A DNA stretch of 64,000 nt, taken from NCBI GenBank assembly GCA_026075535.2, contig AP026545.1:1-64000 (forward strand), written 5' to 3'. Of the stretch, positions 10,133-22,001 are shown one piece after another. Both the position numbers and the translations under genes were made by a program. The first letter of the stretch is position 1. Each line of letters opens with the position of its first letter. Under the pieces are notes generated by a model, which saw only the letters and a program-made list of their open reading frames with translations, was not told where the DNA came from and ran no database searches. This DNA is from Tricholoma matsutake. Its lineage: Eukaryota; Basidiomycota; Agaricomycetes; Agaricales; Tricholomataceae.

Positions 10133-13100
10133 TTAGTGTGCTGGGCAGTGTAGTAGAAGGTGTTGTACCGTTTCATTGCTCTGTTGGCATGCTGGGCAAG
10201 TTGGTGAGTCTATTTTTCTGAGGCGAAATAGGTGCTTAGCTAAGGGTGCGTGTCCCGTTCTCAGTTGTGCGAGGATGCTGGCTAGCTTTCTTGGAAGCTT
10301 TGTGACGAGGTTGATGTATTTATTGGAGGGAGTTGTGGGGTCAGTCTTCATCATCCTGTTGTATCGTTTTGAATCTCTCCAGCCCTTTTGTGGCTGTCAC
10401 TTAAGTTTTTCGTTGTGCATCCATCCGATAGCTGATTTGCTGTATGGTAGGGTCGTTCTCAGGGATTTTGGTAGCTTATGTGTCTCGCTGCTCCCTTCTG
10501 TGGTCACTTTCTTTGCCTCTTTGTCTGCTTGCTTGTTGCCCCTGACTCCTCTGTGTCCTGGTACCCATTTGACCGTGATTTTTATGCCCTGATGTTTTTT
10601 CTGTATTGCTGTCATGCTTCTGTGGAGTGCGTTGAAGATGTAGTGCCCTGGATTTGGTTTCATTAGTTGTGTGGCCGCGATAGCAGTGCGATTGTCAATG
10701 TAGATATTAGCCGACCATATGTTCCATTCATTGGCGATAAGCTTGGAACCTAATATAGCGCCCACTCCTTCTCCCTCATATACTGTGTGGTGGTGTTGCA
10801 ATCCAAGCTGATATCTCAACTTGGTCTTGAGGGTTCTGTTTCTGTATAGAACTGCTGCCACTCCTATTTTACCTTCCATACCTGAGCCGTCTGTGAAGAC
10901 TTTCACATCTGGGTTGTTGTTCTGTATACTTTCTATTGCTTTATCAGTATCAGTTATTACTTCTGTGGTTAGTCCTGGCTTCCATCCTGTATCAAAACAT
11001 ATGGCTGCGATCATTTTGATTTTTTGTGGTTGGATATCGTATCTGTGCATGAGGTCGTGTAAAGGTGTTGGGTGTCGTTTGACTAATCTGTTTGCTGCAT
11101 TTGTGACTGGTTTGTGTAGAGGGTGAGTGCTGGGTAAGGTTGCTAGGTGTATGGCTGCTCGGTGTCAGTATTTATTGACCAGCAAGTGAAATGGGAGTAG
11201 GTTGGCCATAACTTCCAGGACATCTGTGGCGGTTGTTTTCATGGTGCCCATTATCATGATTGTGGCCTGTCTCTGAATTGTCGTGAGTTTGTTGACTGCT
11301 GCTTGGTTAGTGCATCTGTACTTTGCTCTTTTACCTACGTTCTGCTGCGGGGTGAGGAATATATCAGCTGCATATAAAATTCAAGGAACTGCAATGGAGA
11401 GGTATAGTTGTCATATGTGTTTTGCATTTATTCCACTCGATGTGCGGGCCAGACGCCCAAATTGAATGAGCCAATCTTGCCCTCTGGCAAGGACCATTGT
11501 GCACTGTGCCTTCCAGTTCAGTTTGTTGTCCACTATTATGCCCAGGAAGCATGCCATGTCCTTTGACTGTATGCACTGGTTACCTAGTATCAGTGCTTGT
11601 CTTGGTGTCAGAATTCTTCTTCTTGGGTTGACTGGGTTTAGGACTCATTTTTTTGTTGCGTTTGAAACCTCTTGATTCTGAATTCACAATTACGTGTTTT
11701 GGCCCAATCAAAGATTCCTCCTGCATGGTTCATGATGTTGTGCAGCTTGTTGTGTGTTTTGTTGAAGTTTTTGCCACAGACTATGATCACTGCATCATCA
11801 ACAAAGAGCAGTATCCATTCTCTTGTTTTGAGAACTGGGATTTTTAGTAGATCAGCATTATAAATGAGGTATGAGACACCCGAGTATGGGTCTCCTTCGT
11901 CAAGCCCATTCAGTACTTCAAAGTCTTCCATCTGGTAGTCATCAAATGATATTGTAGTTTGTTGGTTTTCCAGTCATCTCTTCATCCATTCTGTGTATTC
12001 CTTTGGAATTCCTCATTTCCTCATGTTGTGAATGAGTCAGTCGATGTCTACACTTGGGAAGGTGCCTTTGACATCGAGGAAGAGAACTGAAGCCATCTGG
12101 CCTTTATGCCATGCATCCTTAATCATTTTCATAAGTAGGTGTATTGAGTCCGTTGTGGTGCACCCCAGTCTTGCCCTGAAGTGGTTGGCTGGGAGAATGT
12201 TGTGTCTCTCGCACATGGTGGTTATGTCTTCCGCCTGACAGCTGTTGAGTAGCTTGGCAATGCCATCTGATAGCATGATTGGGCGCCATGCCAATGGGGA
12301 TGTATAATCTGGTTTGCCCAGTTTTTTGAGAATAAGGGTTTCTGTGTGCACCCATTCCTGTGGATAGTACTTTAGTGTATTAGTGGTGCGATAGAGTGGG
12401 CCGAGAAATGGGACAAGTTCTTCTCTAAGGACCGAGTTTGGTACTGATCCCTTCTTGCTGGCTTTGTAGGGTTTCAGCTTTTTTATAGCGCGGTGGATTT
12501 GGTCATCTGTGATGTTCTTGAAATTCCAGTGTGGTGGTGGGTACTGGGAGTCTCGAGGTACGGGTTCTAAATCTGGGTTTGGGGGTGGGAAGAAGGTCTC
12601 GTGAAAGAGTTGGCATTTGCTTTTGTTGTCCACTGCTTCTCTGATTATCTGTTTCTTTGTTGGGTCTTTGATTTGTATCGTCAGGATTTTTGCTTTTCCT
12701 GCATCAATTGCTGGTGAGGTAACCAATCTACTTGCCTGACAGATGCTCGTTTCATCTATGCCCTCTAGCCATTCTAGCCAGTGTTTGGCTTTGGCTGTCC
12801 GAACCATCTCTGAGTAACAATTTCTCTGTTGTCGATACTTCTTGTGTATGGGGTGTTGTGGGTTTGTTCTGTGGTATTTTGACTTTCCCATTGCTTTCTT
12901 TTCCACAGCTAACTCTGTCATCCACCATCTCTTGGAGTATGGGCTTGGTTTTGTTACTTTGACATGTTTTGCTATTGCATCTTGAATTGCTTGGTTCAAA
13001 TTGTTCAGTGACACGTTGAAGTCTTGGATGTTTTTGATCTCTGTGGGTGTGGGGACATTAGTCAGGTTTATTTTTAGGGTTTTTATCAGTTCGATCCAAT

Positions 13101-13400
13101 CTGTTAGTCTGAAGTTCTGTCTGGGTTCCCAAGCCATTCTAGTTGTGTGGATGTTGAGGAGTGTGATGATAGGGTAATGGTCTGTTTTGACTGGTTGTGA
13201 GGCATTGTCTGTGTTGCATTTGATGATCGTGTTCATGAGGTCTTCAGTGCAGAAGACGTTGTCAACCCTTGTGTGGTTCCCTGTGTTGTGGGCCCATAGG
13301 GTCGGGATGTATGATGGTAACACCATTTTCATACTGTGACATGCTAATAGGTTTAGTAGTGGCTGTGTTAGGTCTAGGTTTTTGTGTGTGAAAAGGTGTG
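10133..13400 (-). pseudogene. LINE-B ORF2: endonuclease end, reverse transcriptase, RNase H
   Basis: Opens with the last part of an APE-type endonuclease (HNTGNHTRVDNVFC, TDHYPIITLL), the first ~150-200 residues being deleted. RT motifs: HFRARLGCTTTDS, FLDVKGTFPSVD, GLDEGDPYSG and FVDDAVI (near 11790). RNase H: FTDGSGMEGKIGVAA, YIDNRTAIA, KWVPGHRGVRGNKQADKEA. A zinc motif CPACQQSNETVQHLLLHC ends it near 10150. Frameshifts occur near 12030, 11640-11600, 11130 and 10390. This copy and LINE-A are close relatives; many differences are CG to TG/CA. Confidence 0.87.
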
Positions 13401-14832
13401 CATTTCTGGGTTAAGAATTTGCACTTATTTTCTAGTATGCGTTCTTGTATCTTTTGGCTCTGTTCTTTGAATGCGGTGCATTCTCTGTCCACTGCTCCAT
13501 GTCCTATCACTTCATTATTTGTGCAATTGGTGCATCAATATTTGGCCATGTCGTCGACCATGCAGTGTGTGGTGCGGTGATGGTCTCCACATCTTGCACA
13601 AGTATCTTCCATAGCTTTGCAGTCCGATATGTAGTGGCCATACTTTTGGCATTTGAGGCACCTTCTTGGTTTGGTTAGCATTTTGCATACATTAGAGTGC
13701 TTACCTTCGATGAACATGCCTGTGGAGATGGCAGTGTTGGCATCTTCTTGGGTCGTAAAGCCAAAAATCACATGTGCTACCCTCTGGTTGTCAGTACGGA
13801 GGTGTGGTGGTTTGATGTCTTTTGAGTATGTGATCGAGTCTAGTCCTATGAGGTTGTCTTGTTCTACCTTTGCATGCACAAAGCTAGATCCAGCATCGAA
13901 GGTGACCAGGACAAATTCTGCTATTACGTAGTGTAGTTTGTTGCATATGTTGGAGGACCTGCCATATTTTTCTATGAATGCCTTTTGCACCTCTGGTGCC
14001 TGTAACCAGGCAGCTGCTTCTTTAGTGTTCAATTGGTATAGTACGTTACCGTTTCTTAATTTTTTTGCTCCCATGAAGGCCGGATGCCAAGGCTTGTCCA
14101 TGCCCAATAATCCCATGAGATCCAGCATGGTATTGGCCTTAGCGACTAAGTCCTTCTCTGATAGACGATCCAGTGCATTCTCAGTGGCATTTTTGTCCTT
14201 CTGTATCAGGATCTGTTTGTCAGTGGTATATCCTCTTGTTATTGTGGCTCTTGTTGCTCTACTGTCGCATAGGTCATTGGTTGAAGCATGGGATCTGGGT
14301 TTGTCGATGTTTTGTTTGATGGTTCTGTTGTCTTGTCTATGAGTTCTTGTGCTGTTTGGGACAGCTGTTCTGTTGTTTCTTGTAGTCCATCCTTGACCTC
14401 GTCTATCTTGTCTGTCATGGTATTTGTAGCTGTGGTGACATGTTTGATGGTGTCTCGCATGTTTTCTATTTCCATAGTGAAGTGTTCTATGTGTTCTTGT
14501 ATCTGATTCTTGACCATTATGGTGATCTCGTCTGCAATTTTCTGTACATTTGCATTGGCTAGTAAGAAGGCAACCACTCTGATTGTGTCTGTCAGCTGTT
14601 TTTGTCCTCTGGTCATCATGTTTCCTATCTGTAGGAGAATGTAAGCAAACATCTGGATGTCTATCAGATCACTGGGTGTTATGTATTGTTTCACCATTAG
14701 GAAGTCTATGGTGTGTTATTTTGATTGGATGTCTGTGTTTTGCCCATTGGCTTCTTCCAGTTCCTGTTGTGATCATGTGGTTGGTTTTTTGTCTGGTCAT
14801 TGGGGTTGGGGCTCCAGGAGATTGAGGCATGG
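13400..14832 (-). pseudogene. LINE-B ORF1 (Gag-like, zinc knuckles), frameshifted
   Basis: Begins MPQSPGAPTPMTR near 14832; a frameshift follows, then a long helical segment with heptad-like spacing (14697-14239) that could form a coiled coil, another shift, then a conserved core (14128-13535: KPWHPAFMGAKKLRNGNVLY). The C-terminal part has cysteine clusters CLKCQKYGHYISDC and CARCGDHHRTTHC, with a further CTNC..HGAVDREC beyond a stop. ORF1 proteins of this LINE type bind the element RNA. The end runs straight into the end of the endonuclease (near 13400), so a deletion joins ORF1 to ORF2. Confidence 0.8.
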
Positions 14833-14972
14833 TACTTGTAGGGCTATGTAAAGGGTATGCAGCTGATGTATCAATGCTATTCTATCCTTATAGTTGCCTT
14901 ACTCTCTCATTCCCTGGTGTTGAGGCCATGGGAAAAGTTGAGATGGTGGTGGTACTAGATCAAGGACCGTCC

Positions 14973-15084
14973 CACTGTCACTTTCATCATCACTTTCACT
15001 GTCAGTTTCACATATTGCATGATGTGGATGTGTGGGCAATAAGGCTTCCTTTGCTTGTGGACTGGTTTGAATGTTGTGGCTCAC
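14973..15084 (-). pseudogene. Acidic ORF, upstream part
   Basis: Minus-strand frame reading HNIQTSPQAKEALLPTHPHH and then ETDSESDDESDS up to the LINE-B edge. It continues in frame, after removal of LINE-B and LINE-A, with the segment at 6351. A TGA lies just upstream of the visible frame, so the true start or a splice site is not seen. Function unknown. Confidence 0.5.
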
Positions 15085-15089
15085 AGTTG

Positions 15090-17450
15090 GAGTTGGATAT
15101 CAAAAACAAGCCCTGCCAAACTGTGGGATGTGTTAGCTGTAACTAAAACATATCATAAACAACTTCTCACTGACCTGTGTTCCATATGTAATGAATGGTG
15201 GCCAAATGTAGATGCTGCCTGTGAAAAAATTAGAGCTTTCAATGTTGTCTCGGCTGTGCATGTTTGCATGGAAGAGCTGTCTGCTAAGAACCATTTAGAA
15301 ATGCTTGCAACAGAGGTCAAGAAAACATATTCAGATGTATTTGAACTGATTCCCCATGTCGCAGAAATGCCTGATACTGTAAATTGTAGAGTTACACTAA
15401 AAGATGCGACAAAAGCAATCTGCACATGTCATGCTGATTGACAAACATCTACATGCAGGACACAGACCTTCCTCATCACCCCATGCTTCACCTGCATTCC
15501 TCATACCAAAAGCTGATTTGACAGTACTCCCAAGATGGGTTAATGACTACCAACAGCTAAATGCAAACACTGTCACAGACTGCCACCCTCTTCCTCGCGT
15601 GGATGACATCCTGGCCAATGTTGGGAAAGGCAAGATCTGGAGTAAAATTGATATGACAGACAGCTTCTTCCATACCAAGATGGCACCGGAGAGCATCCAT
15701 CTCACTGCTGTCACTACACCACTTGGACTTTATGAGTGGTTGGTTATGCCGCAAGGGTTATGCAATGCACCACCATGTGTGACTGAGGCATTAAGGACTT
15801 TCCTCAGGTGCATTTGCCACATATATCTGGACGATATAATCATATGGTCAAATTCCCTGCAAGAATATACAGCACACATCAAGTTAATCATGGATGTGCT
15901 ATGCACAGCCCAATTATACTGCCATGCCCAAAAATCTCAATTTTTCCTCATGGAGCTGGAGTTCTTGGGACAACATATCTCTGGCAAAGGAATTCAGGCC
16001 TCCTCCTCAAAGGTCGATAAAATATTGCAGTGGCCCATACCCAAATACTCTTCGGATGTCCAGAGTTTCCTGGGACTTGTACACTACATTGCTTCATTCT
16101 TACCTAACTTGGCTGAGCACACTGCGATCTTGACGCCTTTGATGGCAAAAGAGTTTGAGAAAAGGTTCCCAGTTTGGGACGCTGCTCACCAATTCACCTT
16201 TGAGGCAATTGAAGCTTTGGTTGTAAGCCATGAATGTCTAACTGTCATCAACCATGCTAATGCAAAGAACAACAAAATTTTCATAACCTGCAATGCGAGT
16301 GATTTGCATACAGGAGCAGTCCTCAGCTGTGGTGAAACTTGGGAGTCAGCATTCCCAGTTGCTTTCGACTCGATGCAACTAAAAGATGTGCAAAAGAACT
16401 ACCCCATGCATGAGAAGGAGATGCTTGTCATTGTGTGTGCTCTGAAGAAATGGCATTCTGACTTGCTGGGCTCACAGATCCTGGTCTACACCAACCACCA
16501 CATGCTCGAAAATTTCGAAACCCAGAAAGACTTATCTCGCTGGCAAGCATGCTGGATGGAATACCTCTCGCAATTCAACATGACTACCATATACATTTGT
16601 GGCGAGGACAACACGGTGGCCGATGCACTGTCCTGGATGCCTCTCATATCAGAAATTAATGAGATTGAAGATGTTGATGTCGCTGATCCACGCAGAGAAC
16701 TCGTGATAAAGCAAGCAACGATCAACTTGGTTCTCACTGTGTCTACAGACGAATCATTTCTGTGTGACATTCACGAAGGGTATAACAAAGACGACTTTTT
16801 TTCACAAGTTGTTGACTGCCGATAGCAGTATACCTGGAATCCACTTCTTGAATGACTTATGGTATATTGGAGACTGCCTTATCATTCCTTGTTATGGCAC
16901 TCTTTGTGAGGACCTTTTCCACTTGGCACATGATACATTGGGCCATTTTGGAAGTGATAAATCCTACAGCGCAATATGTGACTCCTACTACTGACCAAAC
17001 ATGTGACAAGACTTGGAAAACTCGTACATCCCTGGATGCATAGAGTGCCAACGTAATAAGGGCCAGATGAGCAAGCCTCAAGGCCCACTTCATCCACTAC
17101 CTGTACCCGATGGGTGAGGGGACTCTGTTTGCCTGGACTTTGTGGGACCTCTGCCTGAGGACAAAGGATTCAATTGTATCTTAACAATAATGGACCACCT
17201 TGGCTCAGATGTATGCTTGATCCCAACTCGAACAAATATTACTGCACAAAAATTAGCGAGCATCTTCTTCTCCAAGTGGTATTGCAAAAATGGATTGGTG
17301 CTGGAGCTCATTTCAGATCGTGATAAACTTTTTGTGTCAAACTTTTGGAAGGCACTTCATGCTCTGACTGGAGTGCATTTAAAAATGTCCACCGCATTTC
17401 ATCCACAGACTGATGGTGGAAGTGAATGAACCAATAAAACACTGAACCAA
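15090..17450 (+). pseudogene. Gypsy-B pol remnant: RT, RNase H, integrase
   Basis: No LTRs are visible. Order is that of Ty3/gypsy: pre-RT region (15290-15420, TYSDVFELIPHV), reverse transcriptase (WSKIDMTDSFFH, GLYEWLVMPQGLCNAP, YLDDIIIWS at about 15824), RNase H (TCNASDLHTGAVLS near 16290; EKEMLVIVCALKKW), integrase zinc domain (HLAHDTLGHFGSDKSY..CIECQRNKGQ, 16919-17060) and core (DFVGPLPEDKG, SDRDKLFVSNFW, FHPQTDGGSE). Breaks: frameshifts near 15405 and 16815; TGA at 16992, 17115 and 17427, the last two where relatives have Arg. It ends against the KDZ gene at 17460. Confidence 0.88.
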
Positions 17451-17467
17451 AGCTACCATTAATCATT

Positions 17468-19204
17468 CTATGGCAGCTGGGAGAAACAGCTCATATTCAG
17501 CCCGATTTGGAGCCATCCCACCTCCATCCCATAGCCATATATCAGTATCAGAGTATTTCTGCCAAACATGATCAGCTTTGAAATTGCCATCGGCCACGAA
17601 TATGCATTTAAAAACAAATCTGAAATCCATAGTATCATTTTAGATGCCACTGCATTGAGGTATTTTGACACCCACCAGTTCGCATTGTCCTTCCAATTTT
17701 CCGGTATATTAATGCCTACTTGAGGACAGGCTGAACAGAAATTGGCAAGTGATCCTGGTTCAGGATACAAAGGATCTCTTTGATTGTGTCCATACCCTGC
17801 CCACTTCAATCTTTTCATCCAACGCCAAAAGTGGGACATGCGCCGAAGCTCATGGTAGAGATTGACCACTTTGGCAGGCCTCATCAGCAATGTTACATGC
17901 TGAATCAACTGGTAAAACTGATAGGCCGATGCCTTTACAGAGCTGAAAATGGTCTAGGACCTGCATGGTGAACAGAGTCCATATGTTGGTGAAGCTTGTG
18001 GATAGTAAGTTACTGGTTACCAGGTCCAAGGGAATTCAGTGTTCCCCCTGACACTGGCAGGTAACCATTGCTAAGTGATGTATTCCATTTGTATGGACCA
18101 CACAAATATAACTGTTGCTCAAGGCATTGGCAGTTGGGATGGCATTGGCAGTGGGCATGGCATTGGCAGCTGGGACAGCATTGGCAGTTTGATTAGGATT
18201 AGGCAAATATGCTTGAAACCCATGGATGTCATCATCGACATGCTCAACTTCAGATTCATCATTGCCATCGAAGAAGTCTTGGAAACCATTCTCAACATCA
18301 ATATTCCCCTTCCCTTGATGCCAAAGGGCATCAAGGTGATTAAAAAATGCTGAGTTGGCCCCAGTTTCATCTTTGGCCCAGTTGTCGGCCTGAGACTCAT
18401 TATATGTGTCCGAGGTTGAGTCAGGTGAAGAGGGCCAATGCCACTGCCAGTGCCAGTGCCATTGCTGATCGTTTGCCTGCCAATTGGCTGACTCTTGCTC
18501 TGCTTTATCCTTCACATCTTCAAATGTCTCCAGATATTTCATTTGGAAGTTCAGAGTGTTGCAAATCAGCTGATCCATCTGGTGCTGGACTAAAATGTAT
18601 GTGCCAACCTCCCATAGCTCAGCCCGGTGGAAGTGCATGCCGGCCCAGCATTCAATGCGATGGAAGGGATTTTGCCTCTGGGTTACATGCATGCATGTGC
18701 AGCAAAGCGTGCTTCCCAGTGAACAATCAACACATCACCAAATTGCCCATTTATTGAATGGACAGTGGTTGCAAACTTGTTTGTCAGCTGACCATGCCTG
18801 CCGAGCAAGGGATGCTTGCAGCAATTCATCTACTCATCCCACAAACTCCAGTATATAGTCTCGCTGTCTCTATTATTTGTATATGAGCCTCACTCCATAA
18901 GCAATCAGTGTCAGAAACTAACCATGCCGATGTGTGGCCGAGTTGGCTTGGCGGCCACCTGAGGTTCTTGCATGTCCCATTCTGGAGCAACATTGGGATT
19001 ATCCTGTATAACAGAATTTGATTGACCTGGTTCTTCCACTGCAGTCAGGGGGACCTTGATGTGCTTTGTTTTTGGTCCATGTTTCATGTTGACCTCAACT
19101 TCTACATGTGTAACAGTATCAACTGCATCGTCATTGTCCTCATGCAGGGGGGCATTCTTCTTTGATCTTCTCTTTTGCTTGTAAGGAACTCTTGTTAGGC
19201 TCAT
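17468..19204 (-). pseudogene. KDZ-family transposase with CxC2-type N-terminus, 3'-truncated
   Basis: Minus-strand gene starting MSLTRVPYKQKRRSKKN at 19204. After a basic/acidic N-terminus, the cysteine-cluster part characteristic of KDZ proteins is seen at 18692-18040 (HFHRAELWEVGTYI, NSYICVVHTNGIHHLAMVTC), followed by LYHELRRMSHFWRWMKRLKW and the conserved NFCSACPQVGINIPENW (near 17730). Another frame then gives VADGNFKADHV with an expected catalytic Asp, and the gene breaks off at Gypsy-B. Internal shifts and stops occur. KDZ transposases are a DNA-transposon family greatly expanded in mushrooms. A tract of GGCATTGGCA-type repeats encodes Ala/Asn/Pro repeats at 18117-18190. Confidence 0.85.
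18117..18190. repeat. GCCAAT/GCCATT hexamer tract inside the KDZ gene
   Basis: Repeats of GGCATTGGCAGTGGGCATGGCATTGGCA-like 6/12-mers. On the minus strand they encode runs such as NAVPAANAMPTANAIPTANA. The motif belongs to a hexamer family scattered over 5-26 kb of this window. Confidence 0.7.
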
Positions 19205-19353
19205 GATGATTTGGGGTGAGTCACAATGACACCCATTTATTGATGGGGCTATTGTACTATTGACCTCGTGTGATCCTCATGTGATCCTCATGTTGATGAT
19301 ATGTTTTATGTCAATGACAAGAATGATTCTTTCCTTCACATCAGTCCCCTCCA

Positions 19354-21812
19354 ATGCCACCTGAGCCATCAGAGAACCTGTGGTTGAGACAGTACCAGAA
19401 GGGAAGCAAATATACAGTTGAAGAGCAGAAGATCATTGAGCCTTACAATGTTGCATTCCGATCGCAGGAATCGAAAGTTGGCTGATTGCAAATACTCAAG
19501 TGTGACATCTTCCCAGCAATATTCAACTACTGGGCGTCAATTGACAGGGCCCCTATGGATGAGGAGGAGGGTCACATTCGTGCCAAGGTAAACTCACAAG
19601 CATGTGAAGGTTGTATTATTGATCACATCGCCAGGAACTAACAACCTGGCTTTCCAACAACTGGTGAATGACCAAAGGCCTCTCACGGAAATTGAACAAC
19701 TTCAAAGTAAAGCAGTTGGAAGTCATTTGGAGCTTGTACTGGGACCGAGTTTCCCAACAGATCGCAAACCTGTTAGGTGTTGAGGACGCCACCACAAGTA
19801 CACCAGGATGGTTCCAAGCGTGACTGCCAGCTATCAAGCATGTTTTTGACACCATGAATGCAGAGGAGAAAGCCATCCTTGAAGTCGAACAGGAGAAAAT
19901 GATGCGGAAAGGATATCCCGAGCAGATGAAGCGAGTGTAAGTTGAAGCCGATGCTGTTGCCATTGCCGTTGCCAGACATAACAGACATTTCACAGTCTAG
20001 CAGACAAATACCTCCTTAAATGTGTGGTGGAGAATGCATGACAACAGTGGCTGGAAATGGGGGTGTTGTCTGTGACATTTACAGCCTATACTGCACCTAA
20101 TGGTTTGATGGTTGTTGATGCGTGAGTCCCTGAATCATTTACTGCCAATGCGATGCTGATGCCGATGCCGACTCCAGTCATGAAAATGTTGTCTCTCTGG
20201 TAGCCACCCCTGCACAATTGTTTCTGGACATGTATCACGATCAAGTCACTGAACTTAAGCCAAACTTTATGAGTTATATCAAGTTTTTATGCCCATCATA
20301 CCTTGCTTCAAGGTTGGCAATGCAACATAATGCAACACTAACCCAATTAACAATGACTAACAATGGCTTCCCGATCCTTCCCACATCATGGAAAGGATCA
20401 CAATTCAAGAAAAAAGAGCTGGAAGAATGGTTTATGTTGTATGTTGGCCAGCATTACAGTATGTTGACTTCCTATTCCACAAACTGTTACTTATCTCCTG
20501 CAGAACTAGCAAACAATGGTTGTAGTAGCCATATCCCATTCAAAGCAATTGCAGATCGGACATCATCATTTGTCAGTCCAGAATATCTCCCAGCTAGGTT
20601 CAAAATCAGAGACCCACAAAACATGCACAAGAGTGTCATAGAAGACTTCTTTGACCATGTTCTGCAGCAACAAATAGTGCAGGGCCCTGAAAGAGCATTC
20701 CAGTTCAAAGCAATCAAAGCCATGGATGGGAGTGTGGCTCCTGCACACTATCCGAATGATTTGAATAACCCCTCACCCTCCCAACACATTTCCAAATGCA
20801 GGGGCCAAAGAAATGACGATCCCAATCCTCATAGCAGCACCAAGCTGGGGGCCATTGCCGATGCCAAACCACCTTCTGCAAACAGCAGGGGCCCAAGAAA
20901 TGACAATGCTGATGCCGATCCTCAACCCAGCACCAAACTGGAGGCCATTGCCACTGCCAAACTGCCTGCTGCCTCAAGAGGCAGAAAAGTTGTCAAAGTC
21001 AAACCCAAGCACAAGGAAGCTTGCCAAATATCAACAGCAGGACAGATCCCAAATTCTGATACAACTGAATCACAATATGTCCAAGTGGATCAAATGACAA
21101 TGGACAGCCTCTGCATGGTTGGTGTCACTCAACCACAGCCAATTAATGGTCCTAGTGACAGTGAACCAGAATATCTCATTCCTCGACACATTTACATGAG
21201 ATACATCACGCCTGGATCAGCCGGAAACACCATTGTAAATGATCCCCATGCCCAATTGATCCATTTCTGTTGGATATACCTCAAGAGAGCTCACAATGCC
21301 CTAAGCCTCAACCACCTTTAGAGGGAAATTGGATGGAGCATCCTATTGCAAGGGCAAGGGCTTTAGCAGCATTAGTGGGATCGGCAACAGCAACAGTGGG
21401 ATCAGCAATGGCAACACCAATGTCAGCAATGGCAACACCAATATTGGCAATGGCAACAGTGGGATCAGCAATGGCAGCACCAATATCAGCAACGGCAACA
21501 GTAAGATTGGCAATGGCAACACCAATATTGGCAATGACAACAGTATGATTGGCAACAGCAACACCAATATTGGCAATGGCAACAGTATGATCAGCAATGG
21601 CAACATCAGGATCGGCAGCAGCTGGTGCCTACCATATCCCCCCTGCACTGGATGTTCAACAGATGACTCCACCATCATCTCAAAATCCATCGGCCTCGGC
21701 ACAAGCATGACCTATCTGAAGGACAGCTGATGACCTTGCACAGCAGGAAGCCATTTCAACCCAGGCTGTTGGGAGGAGACAGAGAATTAAAAAAGTGAAA
21801 TTTGCAGAGTAG
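19354..21812 (+). pseudogene. Gene G: uncharacterised multi-exon gene, divergent from KDZ
   Basis: Starts at ATG 19354, 149 bp from the KDZ start and transcribed away from it. Exon 1 (19354-19590) reads MPPEPSENLWLRQYQKGSKY, then FPAIFNYWASIDRAPMDEEEG, and ends at GTAAAC. Next (19630-19938) comes WDRVSQQIANLLGVEDATTS and EKMMRKGYPEQMKRV; then a long open part (20218-21321) with VTELKPNFMSYIKFL and LPTSWKGSQFKKKELEEW. A minisatellite exon follows and the frame closes with GRRQRIKKVKFAE at 21812. TGA codons at 19483, 19665 and 19821 interrupt conserved frames. No named domain recognised; basic C-terminus suggests nuclear location. Its pairing with KDZ suggests an element accessory gene (inference). 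Confidence 0.6.
21340..21630. repeat. Coding-region minisatellite (GGCAAY GGCAAC ACCAAT type)
   Basis: About 24 copies of a 12-bp motif close to GGCAACACCAAT / ATTGGCAATGGC, with alternating ACAGTG and GGATCA variants. It is open in several frames, for example as Gly-Asn-Ser repeats or Ala-Thr-Pro repeats, so ORFs on both strands here are compositional. It lies in the 3' part of gene G. Confidence 0.8.
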
Positions 21813-22001
21813 ATTGACAAATAAAACACTATGTAATGTGAAAAAAAAAATAGTCCAACTTTTATGTACATGCCGAATCACATCTATTCTTTTCTGCCTC
21901 CTTTCCTCTCCCCTCTGTCCTCAGATTTTCCTGCTCTCTTCCTTGGGTTTGGCTGTTATGGAATATAGTCCCGATGGACCAGGGGTCAGCCCACATGGGG
22001 A

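Larger units (their letters stand above)
9753..14972 (-). mobile_element. LINE-B, near full-length non-LTR retrotransposon
   Basis: Minus-strand element of 5.2 kb with AATAAA (9775-9780 reversed) and an 18-base poly(A) (9753-9770). A 12-bp match, CACTGTCACTTT on the plus strand, occurs at 14973-14984 and again at the poly(A) edge (9744-9755), a plausible target duplication although part is T-run. It carries ORF1 and ORF2 but has lost most of the endonuclease. LINE-A inserted directly downstream of it. Confidence 0.82.
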
